NCBI GenBank assembly: GCA_002279065.1
Contig: NCKB01000010.1
Span: 122,033 to 186,032, forward strand
Length of the DNA stretch: 64,000 nt
Direction of reading: 5' to 3'
From: Lysobacterales bacterium 15-68-25
GTDB lineage: Bacteria; Pseudomonadota; Gammaproteobacteria; Xanthomonadales; Rhodanobacteraceae
The position numbers and the translations under genes are program-made. Each line of letters begins with the position of its first letter. Within the stretch, counting starts at the first letter, position 1. Below are positions 52,802 to 61,074 of this stretch, piece after piece. The notes under the pieces are model-generated. The model did no database searches and was not told where the DNA came from. It saw only the letters and a program-made list of their open reading frames with translations.

Positions 52802-52829
52802 GAAAGGGGTAGCGAAAAAGCGCTACCCC
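52802..52829 (-). terminator. Rho-independent terminator of murB
   Basis: Stem GGGGTAGCG / CGCTACCCC with a six-base loop. On the minus strand it follows the murB stop codon and is followed by TTTCTT. It insulates murB from the kdp operon, whose promoter should lie between it and 52749 on the same strand. Confidence 0.8.
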
Positions 52830-52876
52830 ATATAGATCGCGTAAAAAGTCGCGCGGCCTCGGGCGGCCGCGTGTCC

Positions 52877-53923
52877 TCAGGCGCCGATGACCCGCGGTTC
52901 CGGTTCCAGCCTCACGCCGAAGGTGGCTTCGACGCTGGCGATCACCTGGCGTGCCAGTGCCCACAGCTGCGGGCCGGTGGCCTGGCCGTGGTTGACCAGC
53001 ACCAGTGCGTGGCGCGAGGAGATGCCGGCGTCGCCTTCGCGATAGCCCTTCAACCCGGCCGCCTCGATCAGCCAGGCGGCGGACAGCTTCCAGCGGCCGT
53101 CGGCCGTGGGCCAGGCGACCAGCTCCGGGTGCTCGCGCTGCAGCACCTCGCCGGTGGCGGCGTCGACGATCGGATTCTTGAAGAAGCTGCCAGCGTTACC
53201 GATCACCGCCGGGTCGGGCAGCTTGCGCGTGCGCAGGTGGATGATCGCCTCGGCGACGTGGAACGGCGCCGGCTTGTCCACACCCATGCGGGCCAGTTCC
53301 TCGCGGATGCCGGCGTAGTCCAGGCGCAGCTCGCGGGTGCGCGGCAATGCGAAGCGCACCGCGGTGACCACGTAGCGGTCGGGTTCGCGTTTGAACAGCG
53401 AGTCGCGGTAGCCGAAGGCGCACGCCTCGCGGTCCAGCGTGACCACGCGATGCCCGCGGGTGTCCCAGGCCTCCACGCTGTCGATGAACTCGGCCACCTC
53501 GGTGCCGTAGGCGCCGATGTTCTGGATCGGCGCGGCGCCGACCGTGCCGGGGATCAGGATCAGGTTTTCCAGCCCGGCGATGCCCTGGCCCAGGGTCCAG
53601 CGCACGAAGTCGTCCCAGCGCTCGCCGGCGGCCACCGCCAGCCGCACGATGCGGCCATCGTCCTCCACCTTCACGCCTTGGGTGGCCATCGCCAGCACGG
53701 TGCCTTCGAAGTCGCCGGCGAACAGCACGTTGCTGCCTTCGCCGAGCACCAGCAGCGGCCCCTGCTTCACGGCGGGGAAGGCGAGCAGCTCCGGCAGCTT
53801 GCTGGCGTCGCGGATCTCCGCCAGCAGACGCGCCTTCGCGGCCACGCGCAGGGTGTTGCGGCGGGCCAGCGGGGCGTTCTCGATCAGCGTGTAGCCGCCC
53901 ATGTCGATGCGCTCAGCGACCAT
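52877..53923 (-). CDS. murB: UDP-N-acetylenolpyruvoylglucosamine reductase
   Basis: MurB reduces UDP-GlcNAc-enolpyruvate to UDP-MurNAc with NADPH and FAD in peptidoglycan synthesis. The 348-residue protein is the E. coli-like type I form: [12 protein letters not shown], the FAD-binding [34 protein letters not shown] and catalytic serine in [10 protein letters not shown]. It starts inside the 3' end of pyrD (11-base overlap); a methionine seven residues further in is an alternative. Confidence 0.95.
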   Translation of the reverse strand: MVAERIDMGGYTLIENAPLARRNTLRVAAKARLLAEIRDASKLPELLAFPAVKQGPLLVLGEGSNVLFAGDFEGTVLAMATQGVKVEDDGRIVRLAVAAGERWDDFVRWTLGQGIAGLENLILIPGTVGAAPIQNIGAYGTEVAEFIDSVEAWDTRGHRVVTLDREACAFGYRDSLFKREPDRYVVTAVRFALPRTRELRLDYAGIREELARMGVDKPAPFHVAEAIIHLRTRKLPDPAVIGNAGSFFKNPIVDAATGEVLQREHPELVAWPTADGRWKLSAAWLIEAAGLKGYREGDAGISSRHALVLVNHGQATGPQLWALARQVIASVEATFGVRLEPEPRVIGA

Positions 53924-54950
53924 CGGCGCCTCCGCGCTGGCGGCGGATCTCGTTGACGCACTCGGCGATCAGCTCCGGGCCGCGGTAGATCAGGCCGGAA
54001 TAGACCTGCACCAGCGATGCGCCAGCGTCGAGCTTGGCCACCGCATCGTCGCCGTCGAGGATGCCGCCCACCCCGACGATGCCGACCTTGCCCTTCAGTC
54101 GCTCGGCCATGCCGCGCTGCACGGCGGTGGCGCGCGCCATCAGCGGCCGGCCGGACAGGCCGCCGGTCTCCTGCCATTGCGGGTCGGAAGCCACGGCGCT
54201 GTGGTCGATCGTGGTGTTGGTGCAGATCACCCCATCCACCTGGCTGGCCAGCAGCACCTCGGCGATGGCGTCGAGCTCAGGCTCGGACAGGTCCGGGGCG
54301 ATCTTCAGCAGCATCGGCTTGCGCACGCCGTGCCGTGCGCCCAGCCGCTCCTGCGCCTCGCGCAGGGTGCCGATGAAACGCCGCAGCGTCTCCTCTTCCT
54401 GCAGGTCGCGCAGGCCCTGGGTGTTGGGCGAGGAGATGTTCACCGTGACGTAGCTGGCGCGGGCGTAGACGCGCTCGAGGCAGAACAGGTAGTCGTCGAC
54501 CGCCTTCTCGTTCGGCGTGTCCTTGTTCTTGCCGATGTTGATGCCGAGCACGCCGGCATACGACGACTTCTCGGCATTGCGCACCAGCGCGTCGACGCCG
54601 TCGTTGTTGAAGCCGAGGCGATTGATGATTGCCTCGTGCGCGGCCAGGCGGAACATCCGCGGCTTCGGGTTGCCTGGTTGCGGGCGGGGCGTGGTGGTGC
54701 CGACCTCGACGAAGCCGAAGCCCAGTGCGCCGAGCGCGTCCAGGTGGTCGGCGTTCTTGTCCAGGCCCGCCGCCAGGCCGACCGGGTTGGGAAAGCGCAG
54801 GCCGAAGGCCTCCACCGGCAGCTCGTCCGGCGGCGTGGCGACGAAGCGCAGCAGCTCGCTGCGGTAGGCGACGTCGAGCCCGTACAGGGTCAGGCCGTGG
54901 GCGGTTTCGGGGGCAAGCGCGAACAGCAGGGGGCGCAGGTATCGGTACAT
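53913..54950 (-). CDS. pyrD: Dihydroorotate dehydrogenase (quinone), class 2
   Basis: PyrD oxidises dihydroorotate to orotate with FMN and passes electrons to quinone at the inner membrane. The 345-residue product has the class 2 N-terminal membrane helix region ([19 protein letters not shown]), the [16 protein letters not shown] motif, catalytic serine in [12 protein letters not shown] and the FMN phosphate site near [12 protein letters not shown]. Four bases separate it from the methyltransferase upstream; murB overlaps its end. Confidence 0.96.
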   Translation of the reverse strand: MYRYLRPLLFALAPETAHGLTLYGLDVAYRSELLRFVATPPDELPVEAFGLRFPNPVGLAAGLDKNADHLDALGALGFGFVEVGTTTPRPQPGNPKPRMFRLAAHEAIINRLGFNNDGVDALVRNAEKSSYAGVLGINIGKNKDTPNEKAVDDYLFCLERVYARASYVTVNISSPNTQGLRDLQEEETLRRFIGTLREAQERLGARHGVRKPMLLKIAPDLSEPELDAIAEVLLASQVDGVICTNTTIDHSAVASDPQWQETGGLSGRPLMARATAVQRGMAERLKGKVGIVGVGGILDGDDAVAKLDAGASLVQVYSGLIYRGPELIAECVNEIRRQRGGADGR

Positions 54951-54954
54951 GCGG

Positions 54955-55728
54955 TCAGCTCAGGGTGCCCACGTAGACGCGGGTGTCGTAGGTGAAATCG
55001 ATGCGGCCGTCGACCGCGGTGGCGTCGAACAGCTTACGCAGGGCTTCGATCATCGGCGCGTGCTGCCGATGGCCTGCCTGCGGCGCGTAGGAGGAGGACA
55101 TCAGGCGGCCCTTGAGCGCGTCGAAGTCCAGTTTCTGGCCGTGGTCGAAGCGCCCCGCGCCGCGGAAGCCGCTACCGAACCAGGCGCGCATGCGCGATTC
55201 GTCGGCGTAGCGCTCGGCCACGCTGTTGTAGTCGGTGCCGTACCGCTGGAGCAGCGCCTCGTAGCCTTCGAGGAACGGCGTGCCGGTGAGACGACGCGAG
55301 TTCCACATGATTGCCGCCAGTCCACCCGGGCGCAGGATGCGCGCAAACTCGCGGCGGGCGGCGGCTTCGTCGAACCAATGGAAGGCCTGTGCCACGACGA
55401 TCAGCGCGACGCTGCCATCGGCCAGGCCGGTGGCGTCGGCACGGCCGTCGACGGCGCGAAAGCGCGGGTTGTCGCCCAGCCACTGCTCGGCGGCCGCGCG
55501 CATCGGTGCGTTCGGTTCGACGGCGGTGACACGGTGGCCTGCATCGAGGAACAGCCGGGCCGAAATGCCGGTGCCGGCGCCGACGTCGGCCACGTCCCAG
55601 GATGCGTCCACGCCATGTTCGCGGTGCAGCCAGTCGACCAGCGCGACCGGATAGTCGGGGCGATAGCGCACGTAGTCGGCGACGCGGTCGCCGAAGCGCT
55701 CGGTGCTGCGCAGGTCGGACATGGGCAT
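54955..55728 (-). CDS. Class I SAM-dependent methyltransferase
   Basis: A 257-residue methyltransferase of the Methyltransf_11 type. It has motif [21 protein letters not shown], motif [12 protein letters not shown], a [10 protein letters not shown] stretch and [17 protein letters not shown]. The FHWFD pattern is shared with a set of small-molecule methyltransferases of unknown substrate. The ATG at 55728 overlaps the SDR stop as TGATG; an internal ATG at 55722 is possible. Confidence 0.85.
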   Translation of the reverse strand: MPMSDLRSTERFGDRVADYVRYRPDYPVALVDWLHREHGVDASWDVADVGAGTGISARLFLDAGHRVTAVEPNAPMRAAAEQWLGDNPRFRAVDGRADATGLADGSVALIVVAQAFHWFDEAAARREFARILRPGGLAAIMWNSRRLTGTPFLEGYEALLQRYGTDYNSVAERYADESRMRAWFGSGFRGAGRFDHGQKLDFDALKGRLMSSSYAPQAGHRQHAPMIEALRKLFDATAVDGRIDFTYDTRVYVGTLS

Positions 55729-56507
55729 CAGCCGTTGAGCATCTGGCCGCCGTCCACGGCGAGGGTCTGGCCGGTGATCCATCCGGCCCAGGGGGAGGCG
55801 AGGAACAGGGCGACGTGGGCCACGTCCTCGGGCGTGCCGAAGCGGCCGAACGGAATCTTCGCCAGCGTCGCCGCGTGCAGTTCGGGTTCTTCCTCGCGCC
55901 GGCGTTCCCACAGGCCATCGGGGAAGCTGATCGAGCCGGGGGCAATGGCGTTCACGCGGATGCGGTCCGGCGCGAGCGCCAGTGCCTGCGAGCCGGCGTA
56001 GTGGCTGAGCGCGGCCTTGATCGCGGCATAGGGGGCGCCGCTGGCGCGCGGGCGCAGCGCGGCGATGGAACTGGTGTGCAGGATGCTGGCGCGGCCGCTG
56101 CGCCTGAGGTGCGGCAGGGCGCAACGCGAAGCGCGCACGGCCGCCATCAGGTCGATCTGGAAGTTGGCGGTCCAGCCCTCGTCGTCCTCGGCGAAGCCAT
56201 AGCCGGTGGCGTTGTTCACCAGTACGTCGATGCCGCCGAGCGCCTCGGCCGCCGCGTCGATGTAGGTGGCGATCGCCTGCGGGTAGGCGAGATCGCAGGG
56301 GTGGGTATGGGCCGTGCCGCGGAGTGCCTCGATGGCGCCCCGGACTTCGGCCAGCGACGCCTCACCGCGCGCACAGACCGACACCGCCGCTCCCGCCCGG
56401 GCAAAGGAGAGCGCGATGGCGCGTCCGATACCACGGCTTCCGCCGGCGACGACGACGCGGTAGCCGTCCAGGCGGAAGGGCGCGTCGGGCGAGGAGGGAA
56501 TCTCCAT
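55728..56507 (-). CDS. SDR family oxidoreductase
   Basis: A 259-residue short-chain dehydrogenase/reductase. It has the cofactor-binding VVAGGSRGIGRAIALS (residues about 21-36), NNATGYG, a catalytic HTSSIAALRPRASGAPYAAIKAAL (Ser, Tyr and Lys present) and a C-terminal TGQTLAVDGGQMLNG. This is a classical SDR resembling FabG-type reductases. Substrate unknown. It starts three bases after the DUF4190 gene and overlaps the methyltransferase by one base, forming a small operon. Confidence 0.9.
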   Translation of the reverse strand: MEIPSSPDAPFRLDGYRVVVAGGSRGIGRAIALSFARAGAAVSVCARGEASLAEVRGAIEALRGTAHTHPCDLAYPQAIATYIDAAAEALGGIDVLVNNATGYGFAEDDEGWTANFQIDLMAAVRASRCALPHLRRSGRASILHTSSIAALRPRASGAPYAAIKAALSHYAGSQALALAPDRIRVNAIAPGSISFPDGLWERRREEEPELHAATLAKIPFGRFGTPEDVAHVALFLASPWAGWITGQTLAVDGGQMLNG

Positions 56508-56509
56508 GG

Positions 56510-56800
56510 TCAGGCGTGCTGGAGCATGCCGAGCACCACCGCGCCGAAGAACACCATAGCGAAGATGGCGAGCACGGACAGGGCCAGCTGCGCGTAGCCG
56601 AGCACCAGCCCGGTCACGGCGAATCCGTCGCCGCCGAGCGGCTCGGACACGGTCTGGCGGATCTCCCGGCGGGCGAGGTGGCCGCAGATCACGGCAACGA
56701 TGGCACCGATCAGGGGCAGCACGGTCCAGGCGGCGATGCCGAAGCACAGGCTGACCACGGCCAGGGTGCAGGTGGAGCGGGGGGCGGACGTCGTGTTCAT
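56510..56800 (-). CDS. DUF4190-type small membrane protein
   Basis: A 96-residue protein with two hydrophobic helices (about 10-38 and 62-92) and the DUF4190 pattern LAVVSLCFGIAAW, GHLARREIRQ and GFAVTGLVLGYAQ. Function unknown. It heads the small SDR/methyltransferase/pyrD/murB gene run. Confidence 0.8.
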   Translation of the reverse strand: MNTTSAPRSTCTLAVVSLCFGIAAWTVLPLIGAIVAVICGHLARREIRQTVSEPLGGDGFAVTGLVLGYAQLALSVLAIFAMVFFGAVVLGMLQHA

Positions 56801-56882
56801 CGCGGAGATCCCCTTCGATCACGGGCGGAAGCGATCGCCTCCGCCGGGTGCACGCGGGCCGAAGCCCGCGTGCGCGTGCAGC

Positions 56883-58418
56883 TTACACGTGGAACTTGAT
56901 GCCCTGGGCCAGCGGCAGCGCGTCCGAGTAGTTGATGGTGTTGGTCTGGCGGCGCATGTAGACCTTCCATGCATCCGAGCCGGACTCACGACCACCGCCG
57001 GTTTCCTTCTCGCCGCCGAAGGCGCCGCCGATCTCGGCGCCGGAGGTGCCGATGTTGACGTTGGCGATGCCGCAGTCGCTGCCGGCCGCCGACAGGAACT
57101 GCTCGGCCACCTTCAGGTTCTGCGTGAAGATCGCCGAGGACAGGCCCTGGGGCACGTCGTTCTGCATCTCGATCGCCTCGTCGATGCTGTCGAAGGGCAT
57201 CACGTAGAGGATCGGCGCGAAGGTTTCCGACTGCACCACCTCGTCCGAGTTCTTCAGGCCGGTGACGATGGTCGGCAGCACGAAGTTGCCCTTGCGGTCG
57301 GTCAGCGCCGCACCGCCGGTGGCGATGGTGCCGCCGGAGGCCTTGGCCTTCTCGATGGCCGCCAGGTAGGCCTGCACGCTCTCCGGGCTGTTCAGCGGGC
57401 CCATCAGGGTGGTCGACAGGGTCGGATCGCCGATCTTGCCCTCGACCTGCTTGTACGCCTTGACCAGGGTCTCCAGCACGGTGTCGTAGATCGAGGTGTG
57501 CACGAACAGGCGGCGGGTGGTGGTGCAGCGCTGGCCGGCGGTGCCGACGGCGCCGAACACGATGCCCGGGATCGCCAGCTTCAGGTCGGCGCTCTGGTCC
57601 AGGATGATCGCGTTGTTGCCGCCAAGCTCCAGCAGCGAGCGGCCCATGCGGTGGGCCACGCGCTCGCCGACCATGCGGCCGACCTTGGTCGAGCCGGTGA
57701 AGCTGATCAGCGGAATGCGCTTGTCGTCGACGAAGCGCTGCGCCAGCTCGGTGCCGCCGTCGTTGAACAGGAAGAACAGGTCAGGGAAGCCCGCATCCTT
57801 CAGCGCCTCGTTGCAGATCTTCATCGTGGCGATCGCCGACAGCGGCACCTTCGGCGAGGGCTTCCAGATGCAGATGTCGCCGCAGATCGTGGCCAGCATG
57901 GCATTCCACGCCCACACGGCCACCGGGAAGTTGAATGCCGAGATGATGCCGACCAGGCCCAGCGGCTGGTACTGCTCGTACATGCGGTGGCCGGGGCGTT
58001 CGGAGTGCATGGTGTAGCCGTAGAGCATGCGGCTCTGGCCCACCGCGAAGTCGGCGATGTCGATCATCTCCTGCACTTCGCCGTCGCCCTCGGGCTTGAT
58101 CTTGCCCATCTCCAACGCGACCAGGCTTCCCAGCGCGTCCTTGTGCTTGCGCAGGGCCTCGCCGCACAGGCGCACGGCTTCGCCGCGCTGCGGCGCCGGG
58201 GTGGTGCGCCATACCTTGAACGCAGCCTGGGCACGCTCGACGATCTTCTCGTAGTCGGCCTGGCTGGAGGCATGCACGCGGGCGATCACCTCGCCGGTGG
58301 CCGGGTTCACCGGCTGCAGCGTGCCCGCATCGGTGGTCGTGGACCACTCGCCCTGGCCGAGATACGTGCCGGACAGCTCGGCGGAAAGGCCAAGTGCCTT
58401 GAGGATTTCGTGGGACAT
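56883..58418 (-). CDS. amaB: ALDH7-type aldehyde dehydrogenase (L-piperidine-6-carboxylate / aminoadipate semialdehyde dehydrogenase)
   Basis: A 511-residue NAD-dependent aldehyde dehydrogenase of the ALDH7 (antiquitin) branch. It has ISAFNFPVAVWAWNAML, the nucleotide loop FTGSTKVGR, LLELGGNNAIIL with the catalytic glutamate, and GTAGQRCTTTRRLF with the catalytic cysteine. In bacteria this branch oxidises L-piperidine-6-carboxylate (aminoadipate semialdehyde) in lysine catabolism, which fits the glutaryl-CoA dehydrogenase-like gene at 32718. The ATG at 58418 follows AAGGAG five to six bases upstream; an in-frame GTG at 58424 overlaps that site and is rejected. Confidence 0.88.
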   Translation of the reverse strand: MSHEILKALGLSAELSGTYLGQGEWSTTTDAGTLQPVNPATGEVIARVHASSQADYEKIVERAQAAFKVWRTTPAPQRGEAVRLCGEALRKHKDALGSLVALEMGKIKPEGDGEVQEMIDIADFAVGQSRMLYGYTMHSERPGHRMYEQYQPLGLVGIISAFNFPVAVWAWNAMLATICGDICIWKPSPKVPLSAIATMKICNEALKDAGFPDLFFLFNDGGTELAQRFVDDKRIPLISFTGSTKVGRMVGERVAHRMGRSLLELGGNNAIILDQSADLKLAIPGIVFGAVGTAGQRCTTTRRLFVHTSIYDTVLETLVKAYKQVEGKIGDPTLSTTLMGPLNSPESVQAYLAAIEKAKASGGTIATGGAALTDRKGNFVLPTIVTGLKNSDEVVQSETFAPILYVMPFDSIDEAIEMQNDVPQGLSSAIFTQNLKVAEQFLSAAGSDCGIANVNIGTSGAEIGGAFGGEKETGGGRESGSDAWKVYMRRQTNTINYSDALPLAQGIKFHV

Positions 58419-58554
58419 GCGCACTCCTTCAGATGGCTACTGCGCGACGAGATGTGGTGTCGCGGCTAAAACCGCAAGTCTAGCAGGCCTGCCGCGACGG
58501 GCCGACCCCATGCCGTCGCCCTGGAGTGGCGATCCATGCCAAAATCCGGCTGTT

Positions 58555-58597
58555 GCCCTCGTAGCTCAGTTGGATAGAGCGGCCCCCTCCTAAGGGG
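58555..58597 (+). pseudogene. 5' part of tRNA-Arg(CCT), interrupted at the island junction (att site)
   Basis: The sequence follows a tRNA-Arg(CCT) gene for its first 43 bases: acceptor strand GCCCTCG, D-arm GCTC...GAGC, and anticodon stem-loop GCCCC-CTCCTAA-GGGG with anticodon CCT at 58589-58591. The next base should pair as C but is A, and no variable loop, T-arm or 3' acceptor strand (CGAGGGC) follows in the next several hundred bases. This is what remains when a site-specific element integrates into a tRNA gene. An intact copy would be expected at the other end of the element. Confidence 0.8.
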
Positions 58598-58894
58598 ACA
58601 ACGGGTCATTTTGAGGACCCCCGAAAAGTGGCCTCAGCCCTTGAAAAACCTAGATTTCAAGCGGTTACCCGGCGATGAGGCCAAGCTTCGAAAAACACCC
58701 CGAAACACCCAAAAACACCCCCCATTTGTCCCAGATTTGTCCCAGGTTAGAAGGGGTCGGCGCTACTTGTCGCGCATGCTCCAAGGCGCATGCTTCTTGC
58801 TGCTACGACGGAAGCAACCATGCTTCATGGTGGCTATCGCTGAGGTGGGGATGAGCACAAAATGCAGGGATAACCGTGCAGCTAAGGGAATGCC
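58598..58894. other. Non-coding island edge
   Basis: About 300 bases between the tRNA breakpoint and the first island gene. It starts with a GGGGACA-like motif and contains the tandem repeats listed separately. I find no convincing open frame here; a 62-residue minus-strand and a 132-residue plus-strand frame are unsupported. It probably contains the attachment-site arm region and the promoter for the gene at 58895. Confidence 0.5.
58691..58745 (+). repeat. Tandem short direct repeats next to the attachment site
   Basis: Three consecutive 10-base units (AAAAACACCC, CGAAACACCC, AAAAACACCC) are followed, after a few bases, by two exact consecutive copies of ATTTGTCCCAG (58724-58734 and 58735-58745). 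Repeated short sites inside an element end are typical of integrase arm-binding sites, though they could also bind another protein. Confidence 0.8.
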
Positions 58895-59998
58895 ATGGTC
58901 CGCTTCCTCGCAGTCAAGATTCACTACGACCACAGGGGGCTTCCTGCCCACAACAAGTATTCAAGGCCGGCAAGTGCCAACGAATACGATGAATACAACG
59001 CGCCAGTAATTCGCGGCGGGGAGGGGTTCCACGAGTGCATGAACTTCATGCTCAGGGAGGACGAGGACGTCAAACTCTATCTGCCTCCAACGGCAATCCC
59101 AGGAAGCGATAAGGCGGGCGACGAGTTCGTCATTTTTTGGTTCACCTACAAGGCGGACAGAGAGAAGTCGGCCCAAATCGTGGGGGTCCATGGCGGCGCA
59201 GTGTTTGTCACAAGCCCCATCCAAGATGTGATTCGCAAGGACGTGGCGCACCTCTCAGGTCGCTACAAATGGGTCTACCAGGCAACTGCCCCGGAAGAGC
59301 TGGCCACTCTCCTTGTGCCTTCTATCCCCTATGACTCGGCTAAGGGTCGCCATATGCCGGTCTTGGAGAACTGGGGAAATGGCAGACGCTACCTAGACAA
59401 GAGACACGCGGCCAACATCCTCTCCGATGCACTCAGGGGCGCAAGGCAGCGCCTAGAACATGCCAATGTTGCTGAGCGGGTCGTGGTCAAGCGAGAGATT
59501 GACGTGATCTTGCGTCTTGCAGACCGCTACGCAATGACGTTGAAGACAGACCAGCGCACGGAGCGACAGAAGAAAGCAGGGGCTGGCAAGTTCTCGCTTC
59601 CTGACAAGGAACTAGGCGAGCTGGGCGAGAAGGTGGTCTACGAGCGTGAAGTAGCCTACGCCAAGTCGATTGGTGTCAGCCCTTCCCGTGTTGATTGGAC
59701 TTCGAAACAAGCGCCTCAATCCCCCTTCGACATCAAGACTATCCGCAAGGTCGGAGGAAAGATCCGAGATCACTTCTTGGAGGTGAAGTCGAGTCGAGTG
59801 AACGAGCTTGGCGGCAACACCTTCCTCTCGATCTATCAGCTTCAAACCATTGAGGAATACGGCGAGGCGGGTGAGTTCGTCTTCGTCCGTTTTGATGGGA
59901 TCAAGGCTGTAAGCGTGGACTTCATGACCGTCGAGCAGATGAAGAAGAAGTTTTCGCTTGCCCCCATCAAGTTTCGGCTGACTCCGAAGACGGACTAA
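58895..59998 (+). CDS. DUF3883 / PD-(D/E)XK-like protein
   Basis: A 367-residue protein. The C-terminal 140 residues resemble DUF3883 (NO VEIN-type) domains: GELGEKVVYEREVAYAKSIG, then SPFDIKTIRK and HFLEVKSSRV, which supply the D...ExK set of a PD-(D/E)XK nuclease fold. The first 190 residues (FVIFWFTYKADREKSAQIVGV) belong to no family I recognise. A lysine-rich linker (about 215-230) joins the parts. The ATG follows AAGGGA with a five-base gap. DUF3883 proteins are often found with restriction or anti-phage genes, so a DNA-recognition or cleavage role is plausible but unproven. Confidence 0.7.
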   Translation: MVRFLAVKIHYDHRGLPAHNKYSRPASANEYDEYNAPVIRGGEGFHECMNFMLREDEDVKLYLPPTAIPGSDKAGDEFVIFWFTYKADREKSAQIVGVHGGAVFVTSPIQDVIRKDVAHLSGRYKWVYQATAPEELATLLVPSIPYDSAKGRHMPVLENWGNGRRYLDKRHAANILSDALRGARQRLEHANVAERVVVKREIDVILRLADRYAMTLKTDQRTERQKKAGAGKFSLPDKELGELGEKVVYEREVAYAKSIGVSPSRVDWTSKQAPQSPFDIKTIRKVGGKIRDHFLEVKSSRVNELGGNTFLSIYQLQTIEEYGEAGEFVFVRFDGIKAVSVDFMTVEQMKKKFSLAPIKFRLTPKTD

Positions 59999-60100
59999 GC
60001 GCGCGAGGCCAAGCAAAAAATCCGTTCTCGAAGGTTTCTACTTTGGGCGGCGCGGCTGCTCAGGTGCGATGGGTCCCCTACAACACACCTAAACAACCCC

Positions 60101-60946
60101 TCAAGCCTTCGTCTGCCGCTTCCCTGGCCTGCTGTTCAATCCGTTTATCGTGGTGGTGAGCTTCTTCATCCAGAGCGCTTCGAGTCGCAGGATTTCGGGT
60201 TCCGAAGCGCTCGAGGAGGCGACCTCGAGGATTGATACCTGATAGTCCTCGTCGGCGGTGTCTTTCATGAGTTCGTTCCCGCCGTGCCCATCCCTGACAT
60301 AGGCCTGCCATCGCCCCCAGAATCCTTCGCTACCTGTGGCGCTTCCGACGTATTGCTGGCCTGTCTTCTTAGAGACTAAGAGATAGACGCCTCGCGAGTT
60401 CGTCAAGTTCGACTTCCACGTGGCCGGCACATCGGCCAAGGCCTGGATGGTGCTGATGAAGTGAATGTGGCCAGGAAAGGGGGCTTCGGTGACGTTCGCA
60501 CGGATTTCAAGGATGGCCTTGGGCTGCCGACCGGCCCACTGTACCCAGGCGATCTTGGCCTTCCCCCACTCGATAACTAGGCGACCCACATAGGCGTCGA
60601 GCACATCAAGGCGTTCCATCGTGTAGAAGTGGTGGTCTAGGACACTATGGCCGCCAATCGGACAGGTCATCGACGGGTCTTTATTCATCACCATCGTAAG
60701 CACGCGGTACAGGCCGACAAATAACGTCTCGCCGTTTGGTCCTGGTACAAATGAAGCTAGCCAATGGCCGACCGCGAACTCAGGGTCACTTTGGATGCAC
60801 TGGTACCGTTCGAAAGAGCCGTCCCCAGCGCGCCACAAGTCAGCCGGAGACTTGCCTAGTGGTCCGCGTTTAGATTGGTGGCGAGCCATGTGGGTCTGTT
60901 TTGGCGGAATCCCGACAGAATCGAGAAGCTGATTGAAGGTGAGCAC
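60101..60946 (-). CDS. GIY-YIG nuclease-domain protein
   Basis: A 281-residue protein with a C-terminal GIY-YIG domain. GVYLLVSKKTGQQYVGSA supplies the two signature tripeptides (GVY...YVG), followed by the conserved arginine in GRWQAYV and a glutamate in RLEALWMKKL. The N-terminal 150 residues (MARHQSKRGPLGKSPADLW; HWLASFVPGPNGETLFVGLY) form a separate domain that I believe recurs in a family of uncharacterised GIY-YIG proteins. The GTG at 60946 is chosen because CAAGGA lies eight bases before it. Target unknown; mobile-element nuclease or defence roles are possible. Confidence 0.75.
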   Translation of the reverse strand: MLTFNQLLDSVGIPPKQTHMARHQSKRGPLGKSPADLWRAGDGSFERYQCIQSDPEFAVGHWLASFVPGPNGETLFVGLYRVLTMVMNKDPSMTCPIGGHSVLDHHFYTMERLDVLDAYVGRLVIEWGKAKIAWVQWAGRQPKAILEIRANVTEAPFPGHIHFISTIQALADVPATWKSNLTNSRGVYLLVSKKTGQQYVGSATGSEGFWGRWQAYVRDGHGGNELMKDTADEDYQVSILEVASSSASEPEILRLEALWMKKLTTTINGLNSRPGKRQTKA

Positions 60947-61074
60947 GAGCAGTTTCCTTGTGGTCGCTGTCCAGCGAACATAACCCATGGCTGGATGTTC
61001 GGTGGTGCGGGTCTCAGGCTAGGAGACCAAGGCAGGTGCACCTTCTCAGATGGGCTCGTGGAGGGAATGCTGGC

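Noticed and set aside
58611..59009. 132-residue plus-strand frame at the island edge
   Set aside because: Spans the tandem repeats, has no ribosome binding site and overlaps the better-supported gene at 58895.
58555..59100. Group I intron in tRNA-Arg(CCT)
   Set aside because: Such introns are known in this tRNA in other bacteria, but no 3' half (T-arm plus CGAGGGC) follows in the next 500 bases and the break is beyond the anticodon loop, where these introns insert.
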